DNA of 6,407 bases from CBCYMI01 sp965183855 (GTDB taxonomy: Bacteria > Pseudomonadota > Alphaproteobacteria > Caulobacterales > Maricaulaceae): the NCBI GenBank assembly GCA_965183855.1, contig CBCYMI010000021.1, positions 1 to 6,407 on the forward strand, given 5' to 3'. Below are positions 6,068 to 6,407 of the stretch, one piece after another; the stretch's first letter is position 1; each line of letters begins with the position of its first letter. Position numbers and translations under genes: made by a program. The notes under the pieces are model-generated. The model saw only the letters and a list, made by a program, of their open reading frames with translations, had not been told where the DNA came from and did no database searches.

Positions 6068-6333
6068 GTTGGAAGCCTATGACGGTGATATCTTTTAATT
6101 TGGAAGTTTTATATTCTCAACCTTTGTATTTTTGGCAAAATAAATCATTATGATATGTCCGATGATACTCAAAAAATCTTTTCTAAATAATATATTGACT
6201 GATTGTAATCATTTCTTTATTTGCCTTTGTTAAAGCACTGTTCTTAGACCGTCTGGATGGGGATTATAAAAGAATAAACATCATCTTGTTTTAAATATGA
6301 ACAAGCCATCATTCATAGGATTAATGTCATGGG
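6068..6333. other. Upstream region without a supported gene
   Basis: No gene can be supported. The stretch holds TGATT-GT-AATCA (6200-6211), a perfect 5-bp inverted repeat overlapping a TTGACT hexamer (6195-6200). No good -10 follows at the right distance and there is no gene downstream on the plus strand. Short minus-strand pieces such as KQDDVYSFIIPIQTV (around 6250-6290) may be decayed coding DNA belonging to the fragment at the right edge. Confidence 0.35.
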
Positions 6334-6407
6334 TTATTCATGTGTGTTAAGTGGATCTAATAATTTATGCGCATGAATAATGAAATAGCGCATATGTGCG
6401 TTATCAA
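6334..6407 (-). pseudogene. Short minus-strand coding fragment at the window edge
   Basis: One minus-strand frame enters from the right edge and reads DNAHMRYFIIHAHKLLDPLN before ending at TAA (6334-6336). If it begins at ATG 6391-6393 it would have only 19 residues and no Shine-Dalgarno, so it is either the tail of a gene outside the window or a broken start. The MRYFIIHAH pattern (hydrophobic strand, then HAH) recalls the N-terminus of flavodoxin-fold NAD(P)H:quinone reductases, which often read ...LIxHAHP. That link rests on nine residues and is speculative. Confidence 0.22.

Noticed and set aside
6195..6223. Fur-box-like or promoter-like site around TTGACT and TGATTGTAATCA
   Set aside because: It matches a Fur consensus only partly, no -10 element is at the proper distance, and no plus-strand gene follows. 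It is about 175 bases from the exporter start.

Overview
The window comes from an AT-rich bacterial chromosome, most likely a Gram-negative alphaproteobacterium with a host-associated lifestyle. The phosphatase carries the form of the CysQ core I associate with Alphaproteobacteria (GSSLKF, MEWDIAAGD, LRAAGG), and the exporter is a half-size MsbA-like protein. Low GC, long gene-poor gaps and broken coding stretches suggest genome reduction. Low-GC Acetobacteraceae or Holosporales-like symbionts would fit, but nothing here settles the genus.

Layout. Bases 1-1164 (+) hold the 3' part of a family GH19 chitinase gene. Its frame is open to the first base of the window, so the true start lies outside. 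Bases 1165-2370 contain no intact gene. They hold terminator-like structures just after the chitinase gene, then the remains of one or two minus-strand genes (about 1328-2298) whose protein-like stretches are split by stops and frame changes. A regulatory-looking pair of 13-bp palindromes (2373-2405) precedes the next gene. Bases 2478-3290 (+) encode a CysQ/inositol-monophosphatase-family phosphatase, with a 9-bp stem-loop straddling its stop codon. Bases 3310-4113 again lack an intact gene and include a plus-strand remnant (3394-3689). Bases 4166-6019 (-) encode a complete MsbA-family ABC exporter with a TTG start and a strong Shine-Dalgarno. The last 390 bases hold its upstream region and a small minus-strand coding fragment at the right edge.

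The three recognisable genes do not form an operon. The chitinase is a polysaccharide-degrading enzyme, probably exported although its N-terminus is not visible. CysQ would clear 3'-phosphoadenosine 5'-phosphate in the cytoplasm. The exporter would flip lipid or another hydrophobic substrate across the inner membrane. The phosphatase and exporter genes are convergent, separated by decayed DNA. Intact genes cover about 60 percent of the window. I saw no tRNA, rRNA, CRISPR array, insertion sequence or complete new system.
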